Origin: Thermoplasmata archaeon
Lineage (GTDB): Archaea > Thermoplasmatota > Thermoplasmata > Thermoplasmatales > Thermoplasmataceae
DNA: 64,000 bases
Reading direction: 5' to 3'
NCBI GenBank assembly: GCA_021835025.1
Contig: JAKBQY010000014.1
Coordinates: forward strand, 1 to 64,000
Shown: positions 20,515 to 30,839 of the stretch, in pieces
Layout of the letters: the number at the start of each line of letters is the position of its first letter
How positions within the stretch are numbered: position 1 is the stretch's first letter
Program-made: the position numbers and the translations under genes
The notes under the pieces: model-generated
What the model was told of the DNA's origin: nothing
The model's database searches: none
What the model saw: the letters and a program-made list of their open reading frames with translations, nothing else

Positions 20515-21690
20515 ATGGAAGATGCATACTTGGTATATTATAAAAGAGTCCCCTTTTCAAGGGCGAGGCCAAGGGATCCTGAAAAGGATGCCTACAATGA
20601 TGTTAGAATGGATAAACTACTGTCGGAACTCATCAATAAATCATTAAAGGATACTGAAATAAAGCCGGAAGAAATAGGTGACGTTATAACTGGATGTGCG
20701 TTTCAGGCGGGAGAAAACTGGACATATGGCGGAAAGCATTCTGTGCTTTTATCCAATTTGCCATATACCGTTCCTGCAATGTCCATGGATAGGGCATGTT
20801 CATCGTCCTTAAATGCCACAGGCATAGCTGCAATGGAAATTATGCTTGAAAAATCTGATATTGTTCTTGCAGGAGGGATGGAACATATGACACATGTTCC
20901 TCTTGGCATAGATAATCCATATATACGGCCAAACATGGAGTTAATGGTAAACCCAAAATACGCAAAATACAATATGAATGTTTCATACAATATGGGTTTG
21001 ACAGCAGAAAAACTTGCTTCATTAAAACACATAGGCAGGGAAGAAATGGATGAATATTCCTATAACTCACATATAAGGGCTGGAAAGGCATATGATGACG
21101 GTTTTATGAAGGATGAGATTTTGCCGGTAACAATAAACGGCAAAACAATTGATAGAGATCTTGGAATAAGAAAGGATGTTTCCCTTCAACAGATGCAGGA
21201 TTTAAGGCCCGTTTTCAATGAGAATGGAATAATTACAGCTGGAAATTCATCCTCATTGAATGACGGAGCATCCCTGGTAATGTTAATGTCCGGAAAGAAA
21301 GTGAAGGAATACGGATTAAAACCTGCCGCAAAGGTAATTGATTTTGCATCAGCCGGTGTAGATCCGACCATTATGGGTGAAGGACCTGTTCCCGCAACTG
21401 AAAAGGTCTTAAAAAGAAATAAATTGAGCCCTGATGAGATAGATTACTGGGAAATAAATGAGGCGTTCGCTGTTGTTGTTCTGAATGCTGTTAAGGCATT
21501 TAACCTGGATTTAAATAGGGTGAATATACATGGAGGTGGAATATCAATAGGCCATCCTCTTGGTGCTACAGGAGCAAGACTTGCAGGTACACTCGGAAGA
21601 ACACTTAACGATAAAAAGAAAGATTTGGGAATAGCAACACTGTGTGTCGGCGGGGGACAGGGATATTCCATGCTGCTGGAGCGTGTTTAA
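20515..21690 (+). CDS. Acetyl-CoA C-acyltransferase (thiolase)
   Basis: SMDRACSSSLNATGIAAMEI, NIHGGGISIGHPLGATGAR, LCVGGGQGYSMLLER. Confidence 0.94.
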   Translation: MEDAYLVYYKRVPFSRARPRDPEKDAYNDVRMDKLLSELINKSLKDTEIKPEEIGDVITGCAFQAGENWTYGGKHSVLLSNLPYTVPAMSMDRACSSSLNATGIAAMEIMLEKSDIVLAGGMEHMTHVPLGIDNPYIRPNMELMVNPKYAKYNMNVSYNMGLTAEKLASLKHIGREEMDEYSYNSHIRAGKAYDDGFMKDEILPVTINGKTIDRDLGIRKDVSLQQMQDLRPVFNENGIITAGNSSSLNDGASLVMLMSGKKVKEYGLKPAAKVIDFASAGVDPTIMGEGPVPATEKVLKRNKLSPDEIDYWEINEAFAVVVLNAVKAFNLDLNRVNIHGGGISIGHPLGATGARLAGTLGRTLNDKKKDLGIATLCVGGGQGYSMLLERV

Positions 21691-21691
21691 A

Positions 21692-22768
21692 ATGTTTGAT
21701 GAACTGAGTGATTACAGAAAAAAAATAAGAGAATTCGCTTTGAGGGAATTTACGGAAGAAACTTCAGAAAGATACGATAGAAATGAAGAATTTCCATTCG
21801 AAATTGCAAAAAAATCATTGTCTTTGGGAATGGTTGATATGGAGAATCCAGCAAAAATCTTAATAGCAATAGAGGAAATGTGCAGGGTTGATGCAGGATT
21901 GGGAATATCGGCAACATTGCCATATTTTGGTGGAGAGGTTTTATTTTTATTTGGCAATGACAAACAGAAAAAAATCTTAAATGATGTTTACCATGGAAAA
22001 GTAATGTTGAGTTTAGGTATAACTGAACCATCGGGAGGAAGCGATGTTGCAGGATTGAAAACATTTGCCAAAAAATCCGGAAATAAATATATCCTTAATG
22101 GATCTAAAATGTTCATTTCCAATGGCGCAATAGCGGATTATATGGTTGTTCTTGCAAGGACTTCAGAAGAAGAAAAAAGGCACCATGGCCTGAGTACGTT
22201 TTTGGTGAACACAAAGTCAAGGGGATTTAAGGCAACGAAACTCGAGAATAAATTGGGTGTAAGGGCCACAAATACTGCCGAAATAGAATTCAATGATGTT
22301 GAATTGAGTGAAGATGATTTAATTGGTGAAGAGGGCAAGGGCTTTTACTATATAATGACATTTTTCAATATAAGCAGGATCTATGTCGCTGGCCAGGCTT
22401 TGGGCATATCTGAAGGTGCATTTGATAAAATTAAGGGTTACGTAAAAACCAATAATATTACGGATGAGGCAACAATGTTTGAGGTGGCTGATGTTTCAAC
22501 AAGGATTGAAGCTGCAAGGCAGTTAACATACAATGCAGCATCGTATTTATTCAAATATGACCCAAAACCAGAGTTAACGAGCATGGCAAAGGCATATGCC
22601 GGCGAAACAGCGGTATATTCCTCTGAAAAGGCAATGGAGATAACAGGAAAATCCCCTGATGAAAGCATACAGAGGATATTCAGGAATGCAAAAATCATGG
22701 AAATATGGGAAGGAACCAGTGAAGTTGAAAAACTTGTAATATCAAGGCAAATATTGAAGGGTGATTAA
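21692..22768 (+). CDS. Acyl-CoA dehydrogenase (catalytic-type)
   Basis: ATG at 21692 preferred to ORF-track 21644; LSLGITEPSGGSDVAG, NGSKMFISNGAIADYMVV, MEIWEGTSEVEKLVISRQIL retains catalytic-region Glu. Confidence 0.92.
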   Translation: MFDELSDYRKKIREFALREFTEETSERYDRNEEFPFEIAKKSLSLGMVDMENPAKILIAIEEMCRVDAGLGISATLPYFGGEVLFLFGNDKQKKILNDVYHGKVMLSLGITEPSGGSDVAGLKTFAKKSGNKYILNGSKMFISNGAIADYMVVLARTSEEEKRHHGLSTFLVNTKSRGFKATKLENKLGVRATNTAEIEFNDVELSEDDLIGEEGKGFYYIMTFFNISRIYVAGQALGISEGAFDKIKGYVKTNNITDEATMFEVADVSTRIEAARQLTYNAASYLFKYDPKPELTSMAKAYAGETAVYSSEKAMEITGKSPDESIQRIFRNAKIMEIWEGTSEVEKLVISRQILKGD

Positions 22769-23743
22769 ATGGAAGATGAATATGAACTTTTAAGGGATAC
22801 AGTAAAGGAATTCTCTGAAAAAAATCTTGATGAAAAAAGGATAGAAACAGGGGGAATTGTGGAAAATATTATTCAAAATATAGCATCTCAGGGATTTCTT
22901 GGTGCCAAAATACCATCAAAATTCGGTGGATCCGAACTTGATGAAAAATCATACAATATAATTCTACGGGAAATATCGAAATATTCACCTTCCGTTGCAA
23001 TGAAAATATTTATTCTAAATTCACTTTATTATCCACTTGTCAAAAATACGGAAATGGAATCAACTCTTTCCGATGCCTCATCAGGAAAAATGAATGTTTC
23101 CGTTGACTTTTTAAATAAAAATAAAATAGAAGGAGAAAAATTCAATGGAACTTTGAATGACATATTAAATGCGGATTCAAATAATATTATAGTTTTTGGA
23201 AAAGGCCCATCATTGGTCAATGGGGGTACTGTCATGGAAAAGGATTTTATGGGATTCAGGGGGCTAAAATTCGGGGATATTAAAATTGAAAGCGAGCTCC
23301 AGCACATTAATACAAAGGTTACCTTGAATGATATTCTTGAAGATTCCTATAATGCAATTTCCTCGATAAATCTTGGCTTAATTTCAGGTGCCCTGGATAA
23401 GGCAATGGAATATTCAACAATAAGGAAAGCCTTTGATTCCCCCCTAAGTTCATATGAACCGGTTGCATTCAATTTATCAAGGATGGTTTCACAGAAGAAT
23501 ATACTGGAAACTATATTGAATAATAATATTGATAGTTACTATGCCCTAAATTTTTCAATGAATATTCTGGTAGAAACAACAAGATATGCTCTTAATGTCC
23601 ATGGTGGCTACGGATATTTCGGTGATTTTGGAGTAGAAAAATTTTACAGGGATGCAATGGTTATGAGATCGATTTTCTATGGAAATTCTGATCTTAAAAA
23701 ATTATCTGGCCATGTTTATGGAAATAAAGTGGGATTTATATAA
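22769..23743 (+). CDS. Divergent acyl-CoA dehydrogenase-like protein, probable non-catalytic subunit
   Basis: 324 aa, ACAD-like termini (GYGYFGDFGVEKFYRDAMVMRSIFYGNSDLKKL) but shortened middle domain and no IxEGTSE motif. Confidence 0.75.
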   Translation: MEDEYELLRDTVKEFSEKNLDEKRIETGGIVENIIQNIASQGFLGAKIPSKFGGSELDEKSYNIILREISKYSPSVAMKIFILNSLYYPLVKNTEMESTLSDASSGKMNVSVDFLNKNKIEGEKFNGTLNDILNADSNNIIVFGKGPSLVNGGTVMEKDFMGFRGLKFGDIKIESELQHINTKVTLNDILEDSYNAISSINLGLISGALDKAMEYSTIRKAFDSPLSSYEPVAFNLSRMVSQKNILETILNNNIDSYYALNFSMNILVETTRYALNVHGGYGYFGDFGVEKFYRDAMVMRSIFYGNSDLKKLSGHVYGNKVGFI

Positions 23744-23747
23744 ATTT

Positions 23748-24308
23748 TTATTTAAATACTTTCCCTTCAAATGCATAAATTTCAGAATATTTATAACAAT
23801 TTTTTTCCATTCCGGCTTTTAAACATGTTTCCTGTAGAAATTCCATTTTTGAAAAACTATATTCTATAGCTACTTGAGGTAATAAAATCCCTGTTTTGTA
23901 ATCTTTTTTTACATATAACCCGTGTTTTCCTATTTCTATTTTATCCACATCCATGTAATCAATTTTCTGAAGTTCCCCAAGTACTGTTATTTCTATATCA
24001 ATTGAATCGATTTTATTTTCACTCAATGGCCTGAATCTTGGATCTTCAAAAGCCGCACTTATAGCAGAATTTTCAACCGCCTTATATAATGGATATACTG
24101 CAAATGGATATCCTATGCACCCCCTTAATTCACCGCCTTCATTTATTGTAACAAAAGCTCCTGATTTCTTTTTGAGTTTTTCAGGTATTTCTATATCTTG
24201 ATAATTTAAATTAAATTGCTTTTTAATTGAATTTAACGCTATTTTTAAAAGAATTTTTCCATCCTCTTCATCTAGAGAATCCAGAAAATCATCCTTTAAT
24301 GTTTTCAT
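23748..24308 (-). CDS. AMMECR1-domain protein
   Basis: GAFVTINEGGELRGCIGYPFAVYPLYKAVENSAISAAFEDPRFRPLS. Confidence 0.9.
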   Translation of the reverse strand: MKTLKDDFLDSLDEEDGKILLKIALNSIKKQFNLNYQDIEIPEKLKKKSGAFVTINEGGELRGCIGYPFAVYPLYKAVENSAISAAFEDPRFRPLSENKIDSIDIEITVLGELQKIDYMDVDKIEIGKHGLYVKKDYKTGILLPQVAIEYSFSKMEFLQETCLKAGMEKNCYKYSEIYAFEGKVFK

Positions 24309-24582
24309 AATTTATGAATAACAATAAATATATTTAAACTTTTCAGAATTTGAAGATCTTTTCCAAATTCAAAAGTTGAAATGTTAAGCTATGTTGCATC
24401 TATGTGTGACATTTTCTAAAAACCTCGCAAATTTACCAATTCTTAAATGGTTTGTACATATAAAACCCCTATGTACGGGACCTATTCAATTTTACAACAG
24501 ATCTAACACACTATCTTTATAGACGTTTTAAATAGTTGTGATTAATGTATAAGTTTTTTATATATCTGTTAGATGTATAACA

Positions 24583-25494
24583 ATGATAAAAATATCGGGA
24601 CTAACAAAAAACTACAATAAGGTTCCAGTATTGAAAAATCTTAATCTTGACATAAAAAATGGCGAAATTGTTGGATTTGCGGGTCTGAATGGTGCTGGTA
24701 AGAGCACAACAATAAGGATAGCATCCGGCATTATTTTTCCATCTTCCGGTACAGTTACCGTGGAGGAAAAAGATATTGTTAATGAAAAGGTAGAAGCATC
24801 AAAGTATATTGGCTGGGTACCAGAACTGCCAAACTTTGAGCCAAGGGGAAAATCAATATCTTTATTAAAATATTATGCGGGTTTCTTTGGAATAGGGTCA
24901 AAAGAAGCAGAGCAAAAAGCTGAGAAACTCTTGAAGCAATTTAGTATATGGAATGCAAGAAAAAAACATCTTCAGGATTATTCACAGGGAATGAAAAAAA
25001 GATTTTCAATAGCTGCTGCCATGATTGGCGACCCAAATAATTATCTTTTCGACGAAACATTAAACGGCCTTGACCCGGGAGGTGTTAAAGAAATGAGAGA
25101 TCTTATGTTGTCAATGAAAAAGGATGGGAAGGCTGTATTTTTATCCTCACACATATTATCTGAACTTCAAAATATAGCTGATAGAATTGCAATAATCAAA
25201 AATGGGGAGCTTATTAAAATATTAAAGCATTCAGATATTGACAATCTTGGTGAAACAAGGATTATAGTCGATGTTAAAAATCCGGATGACAAGATCTTTA
25301 ATATATTGAATAAATTTGGAAATGCACATGAATCTAATGGGGATATCTTAATTGAAAAGATTACCTTACCCGTGGATGATATTTATAAAATAAATGAGGA
25401 ACTTGTTAAAGCAGGGTATAAAGTTGCTAATGTTTCCGCTGAAGGTGAAAATCTTGAGGAATACTTTTTGAAACTTGTTGGAGGCTCATTATGA
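24583..25494 (+). CDS. ABC transporter ATP-binding protein
   Basis: Walker A GLNGAGKST; signature YSQGMKKRFSIAAAMIGDP; Walker B YLFDETLNGLDPGG. Confidence 0.93.
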   Translation: MIKISGLTKNYNKVPVLKNLNLDIKNGEIVGFAGLNGAGKSTTIRIASGIIFPSSGTVTVEEKDIVNEKVEASKYIGWVPELPNFEPRGKSISLLKYYAGFFGIGSKEAEQKAEKLLKQFSIWNARKKHLQDYSQGMKKRFSIAAAMIGDPNNYLFDETLNGLDPGGVKEMRDLMLSMKKDGKAVFLSSHILSELQNIADRIAIIKNGELIKILKHSDIDNLGETRIIVDVKNPDDKIFNILNKFGNAHESNGDILIEKITLPVDDIYKINEELVKAGYKVANVSAEGENLEEYFLKLVGGSL

Positions 25495-26933
25495 AAGGAT
25501 TTTTATATGACCTTAAAAGAAATTTAAGTGGAAGATTCACAATTATAATGATAATACTCATCGTTTTATTGACCCTTGCCGTAGGTTATGGAACGGTTTC
25601 ATCTTCTTCTGCACCTACCCCTCCACAGGAAGTGGCACATGTAATGCCAGCCGTTTTTAAAACGTCAAAAGGATATAATATATCTATATTTGCTGTCAAT
25701 GGATATGGCACACCCGCTCCCGGTTTAAAAGTTATGATTTCATTACAAAATTCAACTCTTAATAAATATCATAATATCACAGTCACCACTGATAAACAAG
25801 GGTTTTATAACACAAGCTACAATAAAACTGGTTACAATCTATATAAATATTATCCAGAATATTTATCAGGAGTAAATACGTCCCGTATAGCTTCAGCATT
25901 TATAATAAAAAATAATACAAACGGAACCTACTATTATTCCTCTTCTATTTGCAGCTATTTTATTAATCATGGAAATGTTTTTTATATGCTGAAGGTGCAC
26001 TCACATACCAGCGATGTAAAATCCAATATCCTGACTTATTTTGTTAATGCAAACCATTCAAAAATACCCAAGGAAAAATTATATTATAATGAAACAGGAA
26101 ACTTTGGCTCATCAGCTGCAATGACCTATGTAGGTACAGTTCAAAATGTACAATATAAAATTTTCAATAATTTACATTTAAATAGGACAGTAAATAATAA
26201 ATTTGTTTCTTTTGGCTTGATGAATTCATCAAACAAAACACAGGTTGTTTTATCTGGGATCTTTTATTCTTCTGTTAAACCTATTTCAATTGTGGGTTTA
26301 GCCCTGGATACGCCGTATATGTTTCTAATCCCATTGTTTGGATTATTTTCTGCATACTTTTATTATGGGAAGGACAAGGCATCAGGTGTACTTGAATCTG
26401 TAATATCAAAACCGGTAACCAAGGGTAATATCTATATATCAAGATTGTTTGGTAGCTCAATAACGTTTATTATAACTATGTTCGCTTCCATAGGCATTGT
26501 TAATCTTCTCATTTATAAATATACAGGAGGATTTCTTCCTTCATACCAGTATTTATTTCTTGTCCTAAGTTATTTTGTTGAGGCGATGGCATTTGCAGGC
26601 CTTATTTATTTAATATCACAGTATGCAAAATCTCCCGGCGTAATTTTGGGATCGGGCATTGCATTATTTTTCATTTTATTGCAAGGAATATGGGACATAA
26701 TAATTATTTTATCCCTCACCTCTCTAAAAGTGGATATTGCAGTAAAAAGTGGTGCGATACTTATGTCCGTACTTGAAATGATTTCACCATCAAATTATCC
26801 TACAATGGTGGTAAATTTTATTAACGGCACACTTCCAAGCGGTATCAGCGCCATTGACATTGTATTAATAGGAGTAATATGGGCAGCTGTCCCTGCAATT
26901 TTGTCGTTTTTCCTTGCAAGGTCAAGGGATTAA
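25491..26933 (+). CDS. ABC-2 type permease with large extracytoplasmic insertion
   Basis: 480 aa, N-terminal TM, long N/T/S-rich loop, multiple C-terminal TMs; overlaps ATPase gene by 4 bp. Confidence 0.8.
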   Translation: MKGFLYDLKRNLSGRFTIIMIILIVLLTLAVGYGTVSSSSAPTPPQEVAHVMPAVFKTSKGYNISIFAVNGYGTPAPGLKVMISLQNSTLNKYHNITVTTDKQGFYNTSYNKTGYNLYKYYPEYLSGVNTSRIASAFIIKNNTNGTYYYSSSICSYFINHGNVFYMLKVHSHTSDVKSNILTYFVNANHSKIPKEKLYYNETGNFGSSAAMTYVGTVQNVQYKIFNNLHLNRTVNNKFVSFGLMNSSNKTQVVLSGIFYSSVKPISIVGLALDTPYMFLIPLFGLFSAYFYYGKDKASGVLESVISKPVTKGNIYISRLFGSSITFIITMFASIGIVNLLIYKYTGGFLPSYQYLFLVLSYFVEAMAFAGLIYLISQYAKSPGVILGSGIALFFILLQGIWDIIIILSLTSLKVDIAVKSGAILMSVLEMISPSNYPTMVVNFINGTLPSGISAIDIVLIGVIWAAVPAILSFFLARSRD

Positions 26934-27004
26934 AATTTTATATTTTTTAAAAAATTAAAATAATGGTAAATGGTATGTGTGACACGCATGAGCAGTTTGT
27001 ATAA

Positions 27005-27283
27005 CAGATGAATGTACAAAAAAATAAGAAGTAGAGGCTGGATACGGGATGGCCAGGAAATCCCTCGCAAAGTCAATTTCAAAGAGGTTGAGCATTAAAC
27101 TCCTTTAGCTTTATTTTGCAATCATTGTTTATAATCGTTGGTTCTCATGGATATAATAAGTAGAATAAGGATAATAGCCAATGTGATAGAGATTCTTGTA
27201 TCAACATCGCTCATAGTGAATCAATTCGTTACGAGACCAATGCTTTCCAACAGTCGATCTGGAGATGATTTTTGATCTACTGT
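27005..27283 (+). mobile_element. Truncated relic of the same DDE-transposase element family
   Basis: Relic peptide EVEAGYGMARKSLAKSISKRLSIKLL.LYFAIIVYNRWFSWI; right end GATTTTTGATCTACTGT at 27268-27283; left end not found. Confidence 0.65.
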
Positions 27284-27575
27284 ACAGTATGAGATGGTTC
27301 ATCTAATGACATCATTCAGTTATGATAATATTTTTAATATTATTTATCTCTTTCTCTCTTCCAAAGATTTCTGAAATCTCGTTTCTTGGCTTTTCTGTAA
27401 AAATTACTTTGCCTCCCAAAGTACCTTACCCGCAAAAGTAATTTACTTATCGTATGTAAATTTAAATTAAAATTAATTTTGATCATGCAAATGTTTTGTT
27501 ATAAATTCAAAAAGTCATATCATATGAGAAAATATTTAAAAAAATAAAAAATAAAAATATCGTTATAATTACAGG

Positions 27576-28886
27576 TTAAATTTCTTCTAAGGATTTATTT
27601 TTGGTTTCCTCACCCAATAACATTGTAATAATAAATCCAAGAACTCCAACTATAAAAAGAAGGAGTTCCATTGGAATTGGCCCATACAATTTTAATGTAA
27701 TTGGAAAGACAACAGCTGAGATTATAGCTCCCACTCTACTTATTGCCGTTCCTGCACCCATTGCGGTTGTTCTCATTCTTGTTGGAAATAATTCACTTAC
27801 GAATATTCCTGTAGTCTCACCTGTTCCGCCTGCATTAGCGAAATAAAATATTGCGAACATTGGGAAAAGCAACAATAAAGGAGGGGCAGATTTTATTATC
27901 AGAGCGTACAACATTAATACAAATAATGATACGCCTTGCAATAAAAATGTATAACCCTGCCATTTCTTCCTACCGAAAATATCTGCAGTGAAAACAAAAA
28001 CAATAGTCCCAACAACCCCTATTAAATATAAATAAAATGTTAATGTTAATGCTGCTAAATGGGTTCCATAATGAAGTTCGAGCAATAAAACTGCTGTGTA
28101 TATTCCTATACCATAAAATATTAAATCATTGAAAAACCAGGATGTAAACGTAAAAAATGCCCTTTTTCTATAATTATGTGATAATAAACTTTCTTTTCCC
28201 TTACCTATTTCTGTTTCCTTAATATTGAATTTTTTTTCTATATCTTGTATTTCCTTTTTATTATTCTTTTCTACTGCAAATCTTGGAGTTTCCTGGACAT
28301 CTCTCCTTAAAATTAAAACAATAATTGCAGGTATAGCTCCTGCTGCAAGAAGATATCTCCATGAAACATCACCGTATGGAAATAATAATATTCCTAAGAA
28401 TACAGCGAAGGCCCCGCCTATCCACCATGACATAAGGCCTGTGCCCAGAAATTTGCCCCTAACTTTAACGGGACTGTATTCACCAATTATTGATAATGTT
28501 AAAGCATAATCTGCGCCTATTGCTAAACCTAATAATGTTCTAAAAATTATCAATTCCGTGGCATTCTGGGATAATCCAGTTAAAATTGCAAATATGGCAA
28601 ATATAAGCATGTCCCACTGATATATAATTTTCCGGCCTTTTATATCTGCAATAAAACCAAATATTGCACCACCTATTAATTGCCCAATTATGGTAGCAAC
28701 TCCTATTAATGCTGAAACTACAGGCCCGATTTTAAATAAGGGTGCTATGAATAATAATGCTGGCCCGATAACAAGCAAATCATATCCATCAAGAAAATAC
28801 CCCATATCTGAAAGCACAGTTATAACATAATGGTATCTTTTTGTTTTTAATGTATCGAGTTCTTCAAGGAACCCTTTTTCCACCAT
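27576..28886 (-). CDS. MFS transporter (sugar/metabolite porter-like)
   Basis: 436 aa, about 12 TM; GFIADIKGRKIIYQWDM, FRTLLGLAIGADYALTLSIIGEYSP, SELFPTRMRTTAMG. Confidence 0.88.
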   Translation of the reverse strand: MVEKGFLEELDTLKTKRYHYVITVLSDMGYFLDGYDLLVIGPALLFIAPLFKIGPVVSALIGVATIIGQLIGGAIFGFIADIKGRKIIYQWDMLIFAIFAILTGLSQNATELIIFRTLLGLAIGADYALTLSIIGEYSPVKVRGKFLGTGLMSWWIGGAFAVFLGILLFPYGDVSWRYLLAAGAIPAIIVLILRRDVQETPRFAVEKNNKKEIQDIEKKFNIKETEIGKGKESLLSHNYRKRAFFTFTSWFFNDLIFYGIGIYTAVLLLELHYGTHLAALTLTFYLYLIGVVGTIVFVFTADIFGRKKWQGYTFLLQGVSLFVLMLYALIIKSAPPLLLLFPMFAIFYFANAGGTGETTGIFVSELFPTRMRTTAMGAGTAISRVGAIISAVVFPITLKLYGPIPMELLLFIVGVLGFIITMLLGEETKNKSLEEI

Positions 28887-29148
28887 TTAGTTAAATAAAC
28901 AACCAAGATATAAAGCTTAGCTCCTTTTTCCAGTAGTTAACTTTTTTAAGTTATGTAAATAATTATTATAAAAAAATTTGCATAATTTAGGATTCTCAAT
29001 TCTTCGTTGAAATTCCAATATTTCTGTGCATTTAATTGAAATTATAAAATACCACTACTTCATTTTAAATGCGGATACAACAGATTCATGTATTAAGAAA
29101 AACGAGGGAAAAAAATATCGGTATTGTATATACATATTTAATCAAATA

Positions 29149-29228
29149 TGGTATTTTATTACCAAATTTTTCCATAAATTTGGTATAGACTACCAAAAAA
29201 TTTATAAAACTTGGTAATATATTACCAA
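29149..29228. promoter_or_regulatory. Three phased TGGTA-N5/6-TACCA palindromes (candidate operators)
   Basis: 29149-29164 TGGTATTTTATTACCA; 29181-29195 TGGTATAGACTACCA; 29211-29228 TTGGTAATATATTACCAA; TATA-like TTTATAAAA at 29201-29209; start codon at 29231. Confidence 0.75.
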
Positions 29229-29230
29229 AT

Positions 29231-30562
29231 ATGAACTTAATAACGATAACAATTCAAAATCCATGGTGGAGGAATAAAAATGAAATATTAAAGGATGAAA
29301 AGGTTGAAAGAGCATTACATTCACATCCAGAATATACCTATAAATATAGGGATGAAAATATTATCTTATTGGGTCCAAGGCAAGTGGGTAAAACAACATT
29401 CATTAAATTAATTATAAGAGATTTATTATTATTCAAAAATGTAAACCCAAAAAATATATTATATTTAACATGTGATTTTATTGATGATAAAAATGATATA
29501 AAAACAGCATTGGATTTTTTTGATGAACAATCAGATAAAAATAATAAAAAATATATATTTTTAGATGAAATAAGCTTTGTTAAGAACTGGAACGTATTTA
29601 TACTTGGATTATTTAATTCAGGATATTTAAAGGATAAAAGGATATATTTAACAGGTTCATCTTCTATTTCATTATTGAAAGAAACATTTCCAGGAAGAGA
29701 TATTATTAAAATATTATTTTTGCCAATGCAATTTAAGGAATATGTTGATTTATTTTACACCAAAATTTGGGAAGGTACAAATATCAACATAGAAAACATA
29801 AATGATGTTTATAAATTATCACTGGATGTATTCCCATATATTGAGGATTTAAATAAGGCTTTGAATGATTATTTATATACTGGGGGTTTTTTATGGCCTG
29901 CCTATATCTATAAAAATAATAAGGATCCTATAAATGAATTATATGAAATTTATAAAGATGCATTTATAAGTGATATTTCAAAACTAAATAAAAACCAGAG
30001 ATTTTATAGGGAAATTATAAACGAGATATTATTGGGATATACCTCAAGATTATCCGCAAATTCAATATCTAAAAATACCTCAATAGGTTCCCACAAAACA
30101 GTTGAAGAATATCTTGATATCATGGAGAAATTGTTCATAATTAAAATATTCAACAAAAAAATTGATAATAAAATAATGTATAGAAGCAATAAAAAGATAT
30201 ATTTCACGGATCCTTTTATTTACAGAATAATGAAGATGTTTGTTACTGGCGATCAATTTTTTAGAGAAAATGAAGAGTCAAAAATTATTGAGGGCATAGT
30301 TGGAATTCACCTTTATAATATTTACAATGATATATATTATGTTCAAACAAAAAAGGGGAAGGAGGTAGATTTTGTTTACAAAGATACAGGAGTTGAAGTA
30401 AAGTATGGGAACAAAAAGATTAACAATTTGTATTATAGCAAGGGTTATTTACTTACAAAAAATGATATTCCAAAAATTGAAGGCGATAAAGTTTCAATTC
30501 CATTATCAATATTCCTATATATTATTAGTACCAAAAATAAATTAACTAATAACCCGCCATAA
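29231..30562 (+). CDS. AAA ATPase with C-terminal DUF4143-type nuclease-like domain
   Basis: Walker A GPRQVGKTTFIK; YIFLDEISFV; ATYPICAL C-term IYYVQTKKGKEVDFVYKDTGVEVKYGNK as in DUF4143 ATPases. Confidence 0.82.
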   Translation: MNLITITIQNPWWRNKNEILKDEKVERALHSHPEYTYKYRDENIILLGPRQVGKTTFIKLIIRDLLLFKNVNPKNILYLTCDFIDDKNDIKTALDFFDEQSDKNNKKYIFLDEISFVKNWNVFILGLFNSGYLKDKRIYLTGSSSISLLKETFPGRDIIKILFLPMQFKEYVDLFYTKIWEGTNINIENINDVYKLSLDVFPYIEDLNKALNDYLYTGGFLWPAYIYKNNKDPINELYEIYKDAFISDISKLNKNQRFYREIINEILLGYTSRLSANSISKNTSIGSHKTVEEYLDIMEKLFIIKIFNKKIDNKIMYRSNKKIYFTDPFIYRIMKMFVTGDQFFRENEESKIIEGIVGIHLYNIYNDIYYVQTKKGKEVDFVYKDTGVEVKYGNKKINNLYYSKGYLLTKNDIPKIEGDKVSIPLSIFLYIISTKNKLTNNPP

Positions 30563-30839
30563 TTTACATAAAAGATATACACTTTCCATAGTTTTCACCC
30601 ACTGGAATGAACTTCTTAGGAAGATCAAGTAAATAAAGACAAAACAAACAATGTTCCAAACAGTTTACTGTGTTATTTGGAAAAATCAGGGCAGCAAGGC
30701 AGTGGCACATCATAAATGAGGTAAAATAAAAAAGATTTATTACAAGGAATTTAGGAGGATGATGTTTGTACATTGCATCGGAAATCATAATCAGAATTAA
30801 CAATGAAATATATTAATAATAATAAGAATATTATGAGTT

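Noticed and set aside
24454-24476. Inverted repeat GTACATA-N9-TATGTAC
   Set aside because: Single short AT-rich hairpin about 110 bp upstream of the ABC gene; no repeats or supporting context.
30564-30803. 79-aa minus-strand ORF between the ATPase and the helicase
   Set aside because: Cys/Leu/Phe-rich, no recognisable domain; probably intergenic or element debris.
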